This document shows, one piece after another, positions 1-11,379 of a DNA stretch of 63,585 nucleotides (within the stretch, counting starts at the first letter, position 1; each line of letters starts with the position of its first letter). The position numbers and the translations under genes are program-made. Source of the stretch: Gamarada debralockiae (lineage: Eukaryota; Ascomycota; Leotiomycetes; Helotiales; Hyphodiscaceae); assembly GCA_002803225.1 (NCBI GenBank), contig NXFV01001232.1, forward strand, positions 1 through 63,585, given 5' to 3'. The notes beneath the pieces are model-generated. The model was not told the DNA's origin and ran no database searches. It was given only the letters and a program-made list of their open reading frames with translations.

Positions 1-133
1 ACTCATCTCAGCTTATCCTCCCATAGAGGGATGCTACACGGCGTTCCGATTCCCAAGGATCTATTTCACTATCCAAGCGGCTCTGTTAGGTAAATTTTCG
101 GCCTCTATACGGCGTAAGTATCAAAGCTGTCTG

Positions 134-1429
134 TTGTCAATCCTCTGTGGTTCATGGATACACGTCTTAGGAAGCAATGCACCTGTCAATGGTGGATGCT
201 TTCATGGTACAGCAATTGCAGTAAGCGCAGCTTCCTCTTCCTTGGTGTTGCCCGACTGGCTGACACATTCACAGTGGACTCGAAGATGGCATATGTTTCA
301 ACAGTCAATCAATATCCCAAAGCTGGAGAACCTCGGACAGTCGGCCCTTGAGAAGGCTTGGAAGTCATGGGCGAAATCAGAAGAGGTGTTGCGGTAAGTT
401 ACATGGCGAACCATAACTGACTAGCTAAAATGCAGTACTTGGCCTCTACATAGTTGATGCACAAATCGCTCGCATTTTCCATCATGATCCTCTTCTTCGA
501 TATGATTCGATTGGTTCAAATTTGGCAGCAACAGACGAAGACGTGTTCAATGCCCCTACTGCGGCAGAGTGAAAAGCAAGAATCCTTTAGAGAACGTCGA
601 CGGGAGACACTCCTCAACTGTCAAGGCCGTTACACAATAACAGCCAATTCACTTCTTACGTTCTCCAAAATATATCTGCGAGTATTTTCGAATAGCAGTC
701 GAGAGGGAGGTTGAATCTCGCGTCTGACGAATATGAAAAAGTCTTCCACGATCTCATGAACTGACACGGCATGTTTGAGGGACAGCTCCAGGACAATACT
801 TCCGAAACAGATCCTCTCGACCTTATAACACTGTGGCACGCGACTTGCATGAATCTTTTAGTGGGTTTCAACAAGCTAGAGCGAGCACTGGGTCGGGATG
901 GACTTCATAACGTCTTTCTTGAATACGATATAGCTTATGCGGTAAGCTGGTCGAAATCTCCATCGGCAGATCGCTGCGTCCTCCACGCCTACGCAATCCA
1001 AGACTAGCTCTCTCAGATGCGCCTTAGCACTGAGCCTGCGATACATGTTCCTCACTGCGCGTTCCTTGCCGGTATCACCACCTACAGCTGCCTTCGATTC
1101 CGCAGACATGCGATGTTTGCTCGGTATCCTCCACAACATCAACCGTCGTCTTCGCGGTTGCCATCGGACTTCCCAGAATTCAACATACACGGAGGACTTT
1201 CACGAAATCCACTCTTTGAGAACACTCCAGTTCTGTTCAAAAATGAAAGAGGAGAGCTGTTCATGCGTACCTTTACCCCCCAGCGCCCCGCCATGATGGT
1301 TGGAGCAGAGATTTTCGTCAGTGTTGTGAGGTCTTGCAAAGAATGGGCCATTTTGAGATTGCACGGAGCTATACGGAGACTTTGAAAGCTTTGATATATG
1401 TCGAGATTGCGAAGTGGATGCATGGATGA
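134..1429 (+). pseudogene. Remnant of a fungal-specific transcription factor
   Basis: Stretches in different frames read like the middle and C-terminal part of a fungal transcription factor regulatory domain. ALEKAWKSWAKSEEVLR (to 397) is followed, past an intron-like GTAAGT...CAG segment, by LGLYIVDAQIARIFHHDPL, then LWHATCMNLLVGFNKLERA (about 830-890), AIHVPHCAFLAGITTYSC (about 1040) and LQRMGHFEIARSYTETLK, which ends at a TGA at 1427-1429. The pieces need frame changes to join, and a TGA at 570-572 sits where AEWKAR would be expected, so a Trp codon has become stop. No DNA-binding domain is visible; the N-terminus lies left of the window or is lost. Family assignment is by motif recall; the decayed state is seen directly. 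Confidence 0.6.
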
Positions 1430-2625
1430 TTGGTGCTACGAAGGTCATCTCAGGTGTTCCGGCCCGTTTCGGGGCATCTACAATTCGGTGACTAGAAATT
1501 GGAAAATCAGCATGCCTCGACCAATTCGATTCCTTGATTTTTCTGCCCTCGGGCCTCCATTCTAACCGCTCAATCGAGCTCCTCTCAACATCGCCGCGTT
1601 CGGCGAGTCTTTGCTAAAATCCAACTCCAACAAATTCGCGACCAAGTTCCCAAAAATATATATTATATTGGAAAAAGGAAAAAAGAAAAAAGGTAAAATT
1701 ATATATATATTGCAAAAAGAGAATCACATTCTCAATTCTTTTCTTTTTACAAATTTACAGGGGAGGAGAATCTGCGAATTGAGACCGGCGGGTCTCACTT
1801 TGGGCTACAACCTCTCTCTCGGGCTTCTCCCAGCTTCCCTATTGCTATTCTGCTTCGCTCGCAGACGCAGGGGATCATACTTAAACCTCTAACTGCCGGA
1901 GGTGTCAGTTATAGCTAGTAGGTAAACGAGCAGACCTAAGTCAATTGGAATTGGGTTCCATTACTAGCTGGCTGTTGTTTGTTGAAAGAAAATTGCCTGT
2001 TTTATTTCATAAAGGTATGAAGGAAAGGTGAACTTTTGGTGTGACCGCGTTGAGGCGAGTTGGAGTGCGACGCCGGCTTTGTAGGCGACGTCGGGCTTTA
2101 GACGTCCGGCGGTCACATTTCTTGCCTACAAGTAACCATATTCTCAATCTTCTTTGGAAAGGGGTAGGATCGTTCCAGTAATCCCATTTTCTCATGCTTC
2201 TTAAGTCGGGGTGCGGTCGGACTTCAGCGGCGAGTAGGACCTAGAGGGGTTTTCTTATGGTCCCACCTCTCAACTTTCGACCATTTCTCAAAGGCCAGGT
2301 CTTTAGAGCCACGATCAGAGTCCCTCATCGACAATGGTTCAAATTCGAGGCACTACGTTAATATCTCTTACGGTTAGCTTTTCCGATGGACTGGTCCGTC
2401 CAATAAAGAAACCCCCACCCTTCTATCTCAACTCCTCGCAAGGGCAGAAAAGTTACCTACTTCAAATGCCATGTATCTCACCCAGTAACTTCACACCAGT
2501 ACTCAAGGCTCAATTGCTCAAGTGGATCTGGCGATTTGAAAGACAGCTGCATTCACCTAACTCTTGCTATATAGATAGTTTTTGCCATCTGGAGAATGCA
2601 CGAAAGGACTGTTGATTCTAGGTAT
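1430..2625. other. Intergenic, no gene recognised
   Basis: Contains an A-rich low-complexity patch (about 1660-1760). Short ORFs here resemble nothing I know and lack codon-like continuity. Confidence 0.5.
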
Positions 2626-3540
2626 CTACTCCTTGCCGCTCTCACGTTTCTCCTTCCTCTTCTCCTCCATCGTCTCCAATAGAGCTACCAAAACAGACGC
2701 AAACTCGTCGGGTTGAGTCTCAAACCCCCGATGATGCCTCGGAAATTCCACCGCCTCGGAAATTCCACCGCCTCGCAATCCGGCCTCTTCGTCTGTTCCA
2801 ACGTCGTTCTCTCATACATCGCACACTCACTCTTCTTCCCAAATCCAACCGTCACACTCGTCCCATTCTCTACAATTTTTACCAAATCGGGACAATACCA
2901 CCCCATCACCACCTCATTCTCGAACTGGTCAACAGGACTTCAGGCTCCGGATGTTGGCGAGGAAGGCCATCTTCCATGCCCACCGTGATTTTCTTCACGG
3001 ACGCGTCCAAAGTTGGCTTGACTCCGTTTTCGTGGTATATGTCCTGGAGTGAGAAGAAGTAATCCACCAAGTCTGTACTTTCTTCTGCGGAAAGAAGGGA
3101 AGTGGTGGGTGCTTCATGACAGATCACATGGTCCAACGCCTCTGGGTACGAGACTGCCATCTGAAAAGCAATAATGATGCCACCGCTGCTAGCGAAAATG
3201 GAGGTAATTTTATGACCAAGTGTTCTCATGGCAACGATGATGTCCCGAGCTTGTTGAGCAGGATTGAACTTCTTGTTCGGTCCGTTCACCTGGCTTGCGG
3301 ACATCTGGCGACGATCGAAAGTAGCAACGGTGAAGTGGCCCTCAAGGATACCCATTATGGCGTTGTATTGCCGGCCATGGCCGTTGCCTCCGGGGACAAA
3401 GATGGGTAGGGGCTGGTACCTTGATACCAGTAGTGGACATTGTAGTCTCCGTTCTCGACTGTTGCGTATGTTGGGTTGAAAGGCCATTTGAAGTTGACAA
3501 AATGAGCTTTGAGATTCTGAGTTGTTTGAGGATAAGTCGT
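2626..3540 (-). pseudogene. Alpha/beta hydrolase, broken by small indels
   Basis: Reads as an alpha/beta-hydrolase-fold protein of about 290-300 residues in three frames. In order: ENGDYNVHYWYQGTS near the N-terminus, LPIFVPGGNGHG (oxyanion-hole strand), VATFDRRQM, a nucleophile elbow FASSGG (the usual Gly before xSx is Ala), SYPEALDHVICHEAP, then VVMGWYCPDLVKIVENG and a C-terminal HHRGFE that matches the catalytic-His segment. Three lesions are visible: a one-base loss in a C run near 3410, a frame change near 2930, and a perfect 17-bp tandem duplication at 2737-2770 just before the His motif. Removing one 17-bp copy restores the frame through to a stop at 2626. No ATG lies in the N-terminal frame. 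The good preservation suggests recent inactivation. Confidence 0.75.
2737..2770 (+). repeat. 17-bp perfect tandem duplication
   Basis: Two adjacent identical 17-mers (2737-2753 and 2754-2770) inside the hydrolase remnant. 17 is not a multiple of 3, so the duplication shifts the frame. Confidence 0.95.
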
Positions 3541-4086
3541 TCAAGTGATTTGAAGATTTACTCTTTAGAGCGAGGATAGTTATGTCTCCATTTTCCGATT
3601 TGAGGTCCCGCACAATATTTTGCGCTCACCAAATATTCAACTCATATTGGCCAATCCTGCTGTGCCTCTTTCTTGCAGATGTTTAAGCGAGGCGGGGCTT
3701 TTGAGAGAATAAAATGAGTTAACTCCGGTGAATAAAGTCGTACACAAGAGAAGGGGTCAAAGAATAAAACACGTTCGGCACTATTCAAAGGCCGAATAGT
3801 GATCGAATTGCCAAGAAATTCATTTTCCTGCGTTATTTGCTGATGTCCGGCCACAGATCGGAGATAAACATCTTGGATCCGATTGTCAGGTAAGATCAAA
3901 CCGAATGAAAGTGACGTGAGATGCACGAATCCTGTATGGAAGCAAGGAATATAAAAACACAATCTTTGCTCACTTCCTTTCCAGAATCAATCACTCTTCA
4001 CAATCTGCAATCCAAGCTTGTTTACGAAAACTACCTCCACACTTTCACGCACTTCTAGTATCCGAATCGGGACTTCCACCTCCAAT

Positions 4087-5298
4087 ATGTCTCCTCATGT
4101 GGCCATCATCGGTGCCGGCCTATCAGGTCTCACCCTCGCGCTCGCTCTTCACCAACAAAATATCGAATCCACAATCTATGAAAATCGTCCCGCTCCTCTC
4201 AATATTGGAGGAGCAGTCATGCTTTCTCCAAATGCTCTCAAAGTCTTGAACGCATTAGGAGTGTATGAGCGAATTCGAACTAAAGGATATAACTTCGAAT
4301 ATCTCGAGTACAGAAACGCTTCTGGAAAAGTTGTTGAAACCCAGGAATTTGGATCAGAAGAGAAGTACGGCTTCAAGGGTCTTCGAATCTACCGCTATGT
4401 TCTGATCGACGAACTCGTCGCCATGTTGAAAGAACGAGATGTGAATGTTGAGTTTGGGAAGAAGTTCTCCAAAGTGGTATCAGAGACTGAAGACCAGGTG
4501 ACATGGGAGTTCACAAACGGAACTCAACGTTCAGACTCTCTCCTCGTCGGAGCAGACGGCATCCACTCCACCGTCCGTAAATACCTCTATCCGGATCTCA
4601 CACCCAAATTCACTGGCATGGCAGGCATCACCGCTGCAGTTCCCACAGCCCAACTCAAACTCCCCCCCGGATACCATATCCCAGTGACACTTACGTCAGA
4701 AAAAGGCGCTTTCGTCATTGCGCCACAGCAGGTCGACGGCTCGGAAGTCTTGATTGGCAAGCAACTCCGTCTCGAGGACCGCGACCGAGCTGGTTGGGAT
4801 GAATATTTCGCGGATAAAACATCACATGTCGATTTCCTCCGCAGCAACAACGAGCTTTTCCCAGATTTCGTCCATAAAGCAGCCAGCAATATTCCACACA
4901 ACAAGATTAACGTCTGGCCCTTCTACATCGTTCCCAAGCTCGACAAATGGACGTCCAACAACCGCCGTGTTGTGATTCTGGGAGATGCGGCCCATGCAAT
5001 TCCTCCGTCCGCTGGTCAGGGCATTAATCAAGCGTTTGAGGATGTGTATATTTTTGCTTTGTTAGTGGGAAAGGCCGGGAAGGTGAATGTGCAAGACATG
5101 TTGACTTTTTGGCAGAGCTATCGCCAGGAACGGATTGAGAAGGTTATGGCGTTGAATCGGCAGATTGATTTAAGGCGCATGCCGAAAGCAGAGGGGCAGG
5201 GCGGGGAGGAGGAGCCCATCGAGTTGGGATGGATTTACGAGCCTAATTTTGAAAAAGAGGTTGATGAGTGGATTGCGAAGCAATGCAGGGAAAACTGA
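4087..5298 (+). CDS. FAD-dependent monooxygenase (salicylate hydroxylase-like)
   Basis: Single-exon protein of 403 residues of the flavoprotein aromatic hydroxylase class. The N-terminal Rossmann dinucleotide site is VAIIGAGLSGLTLALAL (residues about 4-20), followed by a conserved acidic residue in YENRPAP. The DG motif is GADGIHSTVR (about 160), and the second FAD-binding GD motif is GDAAHAIPPSAGQGINQ (about 299-315). Length and motif order fit NAD(P)H- and FAD-dependent hydroxylases of small aromatic or polyketide substrates; the substrate cannot be read from the sequence. The start is the ATG at 4087, directly before the FAD site. The frame is open upstream to 4018, but only from a TTG. 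The gene is intact and next to a broken hydrolase, so it may be the survivor of a small catabolic locus (inference). Confidence 0.9.
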   Translation: MSPHVAIIGAGLSGLTLALALHQQNIESTIYENRPAPLNIGGAVMLSPNALKVLNALGVYERIRTKGYNFEYLEYRNASGKVVETQEFGSEEKYGFKGLRIYRYVLIDELVAMLKERDVNVEFGKKFSKVVSETEDQVTWEFTNGTQRSDSLLVGADGIHSTVRKYLYPDLTPKFTGMAGITAAVPTAQLKLPPGYHIPVTLTSEKGAFVIAPQQVDGSEVLIGKQLRLEDRDRAGWDEYFADKTSHVDFLRSNNELFPDFVHKAASNIPHNKINVWPFYIVPKLDKWTSNNRRVVILGDAAHAIPPSAGQGINQAFEDVYIFALLVGKAGKVNVQDMLTFWQSYRQERIEKVMALNRQIDLRRMPKAEGQGGEEEPIELGWIYEPNFEKEVDEWIAKQCREN

Positions 5299-6403
5299 AC
5301 GAAGAAGGGGAAATTGTAGTGTGCTTTTGCAATTTTCGTGCGCGGGTAATAAAATGTATTGGTCTCTTGAAGAATTTTTCAACTTGGTTCGGAGTTTTGG
5401 AATTGATCAACAATTGGGTGTTCATCATGGTGCCTTTGGCCTTCTTCTCTCGGCCATCTCATTCGTTCGCTTTAGCTTCATTCTTCACATTGAGGCTTTC
5501 GCTCTCTTATACACAGTCGAGTGACTGTTGAGGTTCTCTGGAATCCGCTTTACTCCTCACTGTGAGTGCACATGAGCGAGCTTCACTCACTGTGAGACAA
5601 GGCAAAGTGGTGATGAGACAAGCCTTCTAGATGTGCCGTAGGAGCAGCGATAGCCGAGGCTACGAGTCGAGTGATTCCGAGGAGTCTCGCTTGATACTTG
5701 GTAGTGAACAGGTGCTCTCCACATGATGTAGTGAATGTGCTTTTGAGGAAGGCCTAAAACTTTTGCGTTGAGGTGATGTAAGAAGAAAAGGAAGTGGGAG
5801 TTTTGATATGTTGCACTGATTTTACTATTAATGCAGTTGGCCAATGCGCTTGTCTAATTGACGTTTTAGCGACAAATCTGAGGATTAGCTGCTTTGACGT
5901 CGATTTCATCAAATCGACGATTATCTTCTTAAATTTAAGTGATCAAGCTTATAGGTATAGGCCCTCTTATAGGCTTATAAAATTTGAATTATTATTAAAT
6001 AATTAAGATTTCTGACTTTCTAATTTTTTTTTAATATGAAATAATAAAATAAATACATATATCTTATTATATCTTAATAAAAAATTGTATTAACCTTATA
6101 AAGTCGTAAGTAAGAAGCATTGTATTTTCGTACCCCTAGCTTATTATAGGCTACTTTAGTGATATTTTTCATGATTTGTGAGTTCGACGTCGAAGCGAGC
6201 AACCAGAGTGAAATTGGCCAATCTTGTCTAATTGGTGAATCCGTAGATTGGTGAAATCGACGCAACAGATACCAGAAAGAGAACTTGTGCGGCTGAGAAT
6301 TCATTAATTTGTCTAACGCCACTCATCTTTATCCTAACCGACGTCAAGATCATTCCATCTTATTTTGGGCCGAATAACGCTAGATTGACACTCTTCACTC
6401 ACC
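5299..6403. other. Intergenic with AT-rich patch
   Basis: No coding region recognised. 5930-6120 is strongly AT-rich and is part of the element listed separately. Confidence 0.5.
5896..6262. mobile_element. Possible degraded MITE-like element
   Basis: Imperfect inverted repeats flank an AT-rich core. The left end (5896-5919) carries CGTCGATTTCATCAA and is itself a hairpin (CGTCGATTT...AAATCGACG). The right end (about 6241-6262) reads GGTGAAATCGACG, its reverse complement with mismatches. A second pair is direct: TTGGCCAAT...CTTGTCTAATT at about 5835 and 6213. No clear target-site duplication is visible, so class and exact ends are uncertain. Confidence 0.3.
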
Positions 6404-8289
6404 TTAGCCCCACACATCATGATCCGGAATTTCCTCCTCAAAATAAACCTCCCTCACCTCCTGGAATCCCACAGCCGGCGCATCCCAAGGCCACGGATTC
6501 CCATTTCCACTTGCGAAAAGAGCAAAGCTAGCCCCCTCAAACACAAAGAAATTGGCTGGCGCAAAGGCCAACCAAGAAGAAGCAACAGTAGCAATCCAAG
6601 TGGTTGTTTGGCCGCTGAGGCTGTATCCAAGTGAATACTCCAGTGGAGTGGCGCGAATATGAAGGGTTGTGTTGGAGGGTATGGACGTGTGGTTTATGGG
6701 GATCTCGTTCTCCTTTATTTGGTCAGTATCAACGGTTTTGGCAAGAGGGAAGAGGGAGGAGGGTAAGAAGAACATACTACTGTTGTCCCGTTCAAGAGAA
6801 GTAAGCTGTAAATACATAGACCCGTGGTATTCGCACAGCCTGTAACGCCAATATCCTGATGCGAAAACTCCGAGAGGTAGACTGAAATCCCGAAGGTTTG
6901 AAGAGGGCCAAGTGAGCCCCTGGCTGGAAGCAAAGTTGCGGAGAAAGTCATATTGAGTGATTTCTGCTTTCGGAGAATGGCAGCTGGAACATCGCGGTCG
7001 CTGAGACCGAAAACGTTGGGTGAAAAGGTGATACCAGAGCCGGAGCTATAGTGTTGGCTCGTGGAATATTGATGCAGAGAGTTTGGGAGATTATAGTTTT
7101 CTGTGTATGGGACTCGGAGCTGGTACCATGATATGTCAAGCTCAGAGCTGTTGAACGAATCGACGAACGGTGCTGGTGGGTACAGTTGATCGGGAGTGCT
7201 GCCAAAAGATTCCGAGAGCAGGATTGGCTTTCCATTGTTCAACACCGGCCAGCCGTCTGCTGTCCAATCCACCGTCGTGAGGAAAGTCTCTCTGCCTGTA
7301 GCTATTAGCCAAGCCCTCCAGAAAGCACCACGGGAGTAATCACCCAACGGAGACGATCCATTGATCTTCCTCCGCGCCAGAAATGAAGCATACCACTCCC
7401 CATCCTGTGTTTCCACAAAAGTAGCATGTCCAGTACTCTGCACAGTCAAATTATCAAACCCATACGCCCCGTTAAACAATATCGGATTATTCGGATCCGC
7501 TGCCCACGGCCCCTCAGGCGACTTTGACCTCGCAATCGTAGAACGATGCAAATCATCCGTTCCACCCTCAGCAATGAGTAAATAATACCACTCATCCTTA
7601 ACAAACATCTTCGGTCCCTCATCCCTCGCGGTCGCATTATGCGGCAATGTCCCATTCCACAGGCTCCTATATTCCCCAATACAGTTACCAGTAGTGAGAC
7701 TGATCTCGCATTGGTAGATCCCCCAGAGTCGCTGGAAGTTGTTGTTGGGCGCCATGAGATTCAGGTATGTTTTGTTGGTGTTGGGATCGTGGAAGAGGGA
7801 GGGATCGATACCCCAGGGCTCGCACCAGATTGGATCGGACCAGTCTATGAGGTTTGGGGAAGTGGAGAAGTAGACGCGGGGCCAGACGCGGGCGGTGGGG
7901 TCGTAGGTCCAGCGCGTCATGGAGGCGAGATAGTAGAGACCGTTGAAATATGAAAGGGAGGGTGCCCATACTCCTACGATATTCATCAGTTCCATGAAAA
8001 GCGTGGTATATTAGACAACCAGGGTCATACCGGCGCCGGTGGGTACACCATAAAGCTGGACATGACTTGGGCTTGTGAGTGCATGGGAGAAGAGCTCCCA
8101 ATTTGCCAAATCGGTGGACTTGTAGATGGGAACACCGGGGAAGTACTCAAATGACGAAGTTGCAATGTAGTATTCATTTCCAACTCGTAGAATTGAGGGA
8201 TCGGGGTTCCATCCTGAGATAATGGGATTTTTGATCGCGATACTGAACCCGATGAAGCACGAGACGACCAGAGAAACGGTGAACACCAT
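6404..8289 (-). CDS. Secreted GH43 beta-xylosidase/arabinofuranosidase-like
   Basis: Three exons, 8289-8031, 7973-6778 and 6712-6404, giving 587 residues. Introns at 7974-8030 (57 nt) and 6713-6777 (65 nt) have GT-AG ends and keep frame. Residues 1-20 form a signal-peptide-like hydrophobic segment, so the protein is probably secreted. Catalytic landmarks of clan GH-F are present: NPDPSI (general base Asp, about residue 30), GIDPSLFHD (pKa-modulating Asp) and ARDEGPKMF (catalytic acid Glu). A C-terminal beta-sandwich typical of fungal GH43 xylosidases (about 380-587) starts near APFVDSFNSSELDISWYQL. Many NxS/T sites fit an extracellular enzyme acting on xylan or arabinoxylan. The 3'-terminal exon choice is the least certain part. 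Confidence 0.9.
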
Positions 8290-9024
8290 CGCGATCGATG
8301 TGCCTTTCGGACTAAACTTTTCCCACTTGCGAAAGGCATCAATTTAATTATTTTGAGCTGTTTTTTGAATGATATTTCAACCTAATTGCATGCCGTTTGG
8401 GGAATTCAAGGATCACAGTTGCGCTCCGCTACTTACTCCGGGGAAATTTGGACTACGAACGCCAAGCCACTGACAAGTGGAAAGTTTTGAATGATAAGAT
8501 AGAGTTTTAAAGTCTCCCACATTCCTGAGTTAAATTCTGAAGACTTCCAGAATACAGCTGTCGCACTAATTATTGTCGTATCGTTGTACTCCTTTCTTTG
8601 AATGGTTCAATGAATTTCAACGAGTAAGAGAAGGATTGTTCGTCTGTTGTATTCCCGCTTGAGATCCCAAGACAGACGGAAAGTGGGGTGGAGAGGGGAC
8701 GGGTAAACTTCAGCGGGGCAAGTTTCGGGGTAAGCCGCATTAAAATCTGTATCTTCTACGTGAAGTACAGAAAAGACCATTCTGAGGATTCGGAAAGAGA
8801 AAAGACAATAAACATTATGTTCCGCCAAGCCTGCACCGACTCGCCCGTTCCCCCTCCACGGCTCAAATGAGCTTACAAGGTGTTCGTCTCCCAGAACACA
8901 CATCTCGTGTTATTACTGGGATCATTAATCATCCCTACATTATCACCCCCCAACTCAATATTCTGACTAACCGTCGAGATTGGTTGCCAATCTGGGATGT
9001 CGCTATCCAAATTAGTATCCCTCT
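8290..9024. other. Intergenic, GH43 upstream region
   Basis: Holds the presumed promoter of the GH43 gene (transcribed leftward). No gene or clear regulatory site recognised. Confidence 0.4.
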
Positions 9025-9619
9025 TCATGTAGGAAAATCGGTGTTGTTGATCGTTGGGTATAAAGACCATATTTCGTTGATTACTTCAGATGAGAGATTG
9101 AAGCCCATGCTTTCGAAGAACGATGATGTCATGAGGCCCTTCGTATCGTACGTTATATTTCGGATGTCGGAGTCGCCGTCGATAATGTAGGGTGATGTTG
9201 TGGGGGTGAAATCATGACCTTCATCTTTGAGTTGGCCAGTGATGAGGTTGAGGCCGGTGTGGTACCGACCAGCTGCGAAAGCATTGCCGGACATTTCACG
9301 GTAGTATTCGCCATCGATAATTGGATCCCTTCCCGGCGCTGCAATGTGCCCAGTAAAGTCACTCATCTCATCAGCGGACAGTGCGAGGATCTGGTCTTTC
9401 AGTGTGGTCTTCAAAACCGAAGCACTCCAACATGGCAAGGTTTCGTGCATCGATAGTGTCGAGAGTGAGAGGTGCAGCGGCTGGCGACATTACCACCGCT
9501 TGTGTGAACGGTACGGATCCCTCTCCTCTGTTTGAAATGAGATGGGCATTAGGTGGGATACTGGTGTGGTGGTGCAACGTTTCAGAAGGATTCTTGCTGT
9601 AGCAGGGGATGAGAAACAA
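9025..9619 (-). pseudogene. Carboxylesterase (type B) fragment
   Basis: Two frames carry neighbouring pieces of a type-B carboxylesterase/lipase. EGSVPFTQAVVMSP (about 9540) matches the block after the nucleophile elbow. DPIIDGEYYREM, AAGRYHTGLNLITGQLKDEG and FTPTTSPYIIDGDSD (9100-9330) match the block with the acidic residue of the triad. The nucleophile GxSxG region and the C-terminal His block are not seen in readable form, and a frame change is needed between the pieces. Family assignment is by motif recall. Confidence 0.55.
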
Positions 9620-9699
9620 TCGAACGTACTTCTCTCCCTGTTTGGTAACGGAATGGGGCTGATCTCATGTTCTTGATCTCGTTGGCATTGCGGTCGCCA

Positions 9700-10140
9700 T
9701 CAGCTGTCTCGCGCTTTCATTTCAGGAAGCGGAGGCTGGTTGATCACCAGGCTCGCCGTTCTCTGCAGAGAATTGTTGCTGGGGCTGGGAGTGCATGTTG
9801 AATATCTTGATGGTTTGGTTGTGTAGTGTTCTTGGGGGGTGCGCTGCTGCTGGGTAGTAGAGTCAACTTGAGATTGAGGTAGCAGTTTGTAGTCGAGGGG
9901 GACGTGGATGGAGGTTGTCTTGTTGCTGGAGCTGACCTGCTTAGGCATGCTGTGGCCGACCCGATGGAGCAATATTTGGAGGAATGTGTGGATGAGAAGA
10001 ATTCGCTGTAGCCGGGCATTCTGACGTAGTTGCAAGTCATTTGGAAGAGGTTGCTGCTGTAGCTGTTAAGCAGAAGGTGGCGGAGGCTGTTGGACAACGT
10101 TTTGAAGGGTTTGCTGTTGTTGTTGCAGCACCTGACCTCG
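9700..10140 (-). pseudogene. Possible remnant of a Gln-rich protein
   Basis: Read leftward from about 10140 there is a CAA/CAG-rich stretch (QQQQQTLQNVVQQPPPP, then QLQQQPLPND) that continues in shifted frames as Gln/Pro-rich sequence to about 9760 (NMHSQPQQQFSAENGEP). Stops and frame changes interrupt it. This could be a decayed Gln-rich nuclear protein or low-complexity DNA; no domain is recognised. Confidence 0.3.
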
Positions 10141-11379
10141 ATTAAACAGGCTCAGATCTACGCCAGGGAAGTCTATTGGCTGACGTCCATTTAGAAGCCT
10201 GCTGCATGGACCCATTTGAGGCTTAGATTAACTTTGTTGATAATGAAGGATGGCTACATATTACTTACAGAAGTGTCCCCAAGTCCATAGCTCAGCCCAG
10301 TATTGTTGTTCACGGTAGAGCACCGCAGGGTACGTCACTAAAGCGTAGACTAAGTAATTGCTGTGGAGTCCCAGATTCACGGATGGTGAACCCCGTTGCT
10401 CGGTATCTTTGCTGTATGAGGCCAACGAGAGATTGGTATGTCATTTTGAATTGCTTTCTTTTCTGTAATATGATGCAGACAAAGGAAACAACGAGTGGGA
10501 GCTTGCGTTGTTGCAATGGGGATGGCGACGGAGGCATGAAGAGGTGGAAATGGGCGAGGCTTACCTTTTGACGATTTTCCAACACGCGAAGTTTTAAAGT
10601 TCGCTAAGGCCTCCCACCCCAAGTTTAACTGAATAAGTTGTGTCTGAGTGGAAATAGGGCTTGAGGCGAAGCGAATTTCTCCCAGAAGAGAGCTTCACTT
10701 ACGAGCCCAATTCTCTTCAGCGATGTGTTTAACTTTCATTGAAATGCCACTAACTTCGACAGCGTCAAAGAAATCATAATCAAATATCTAAATGAGAGTT
10801 AGTCAAGAATGGTATAATTTTCCTGTATAAGATGATGCTTGAAGCTTGGAGTGTTTTGCAATGCCACCGAATAAATAGGGGCAATCACGTGACGCATATT
10901 CCTTTGACAACCCAACGATGATTGAGCATGAGAGACTCACTGGCAATCCTGGACACCTTTGGATGAGCACTCAGCTTGGTATCAAGTTTCCCCAATCCCT
11001 TTGTGATGTGCTGGTCCATTTTCTCAGAACTAGAGGGAACCCAGGCATGCCAGCTTCAGCCAAGGAATCACTTCGAAACATTCCCAGTGTCAAAGGAGAC
11101 ACAGTTCGAAGCAGCTGCTTGTCAGATAGTGTTCCTTGAATAATCTTTCTCAATGATATATCCGAAGAAGAGCACAGAAAATCACTTCAAATTTTTGACT
11201 AATCAAGACACGTTTCGGCGAAAATAACCTTCATTGTTATTACTTGCATCTGTGCTGTCTCTCATTTGACCTTAATACGTATGTGGAGGCGCTTTGACCC
11301 CAAACCCCTCATTACACTTTACAAGTTGTTCCTTCCATCTCAGCAATTCACATATCCTCCAAGCCATTACGAATATCCC
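10141..11379. other. Intergenic, nothing recognised
   Basis: Only short overlapping ORFs without recognisable motifs. Confidence 0.4.

Noticed and set aside
4018..4086. N-terminal extension of the FAD monooxygenase
   Set aside because: It begins with TTG; the ATG at 4087 directly precedes the FAD-binding motif.
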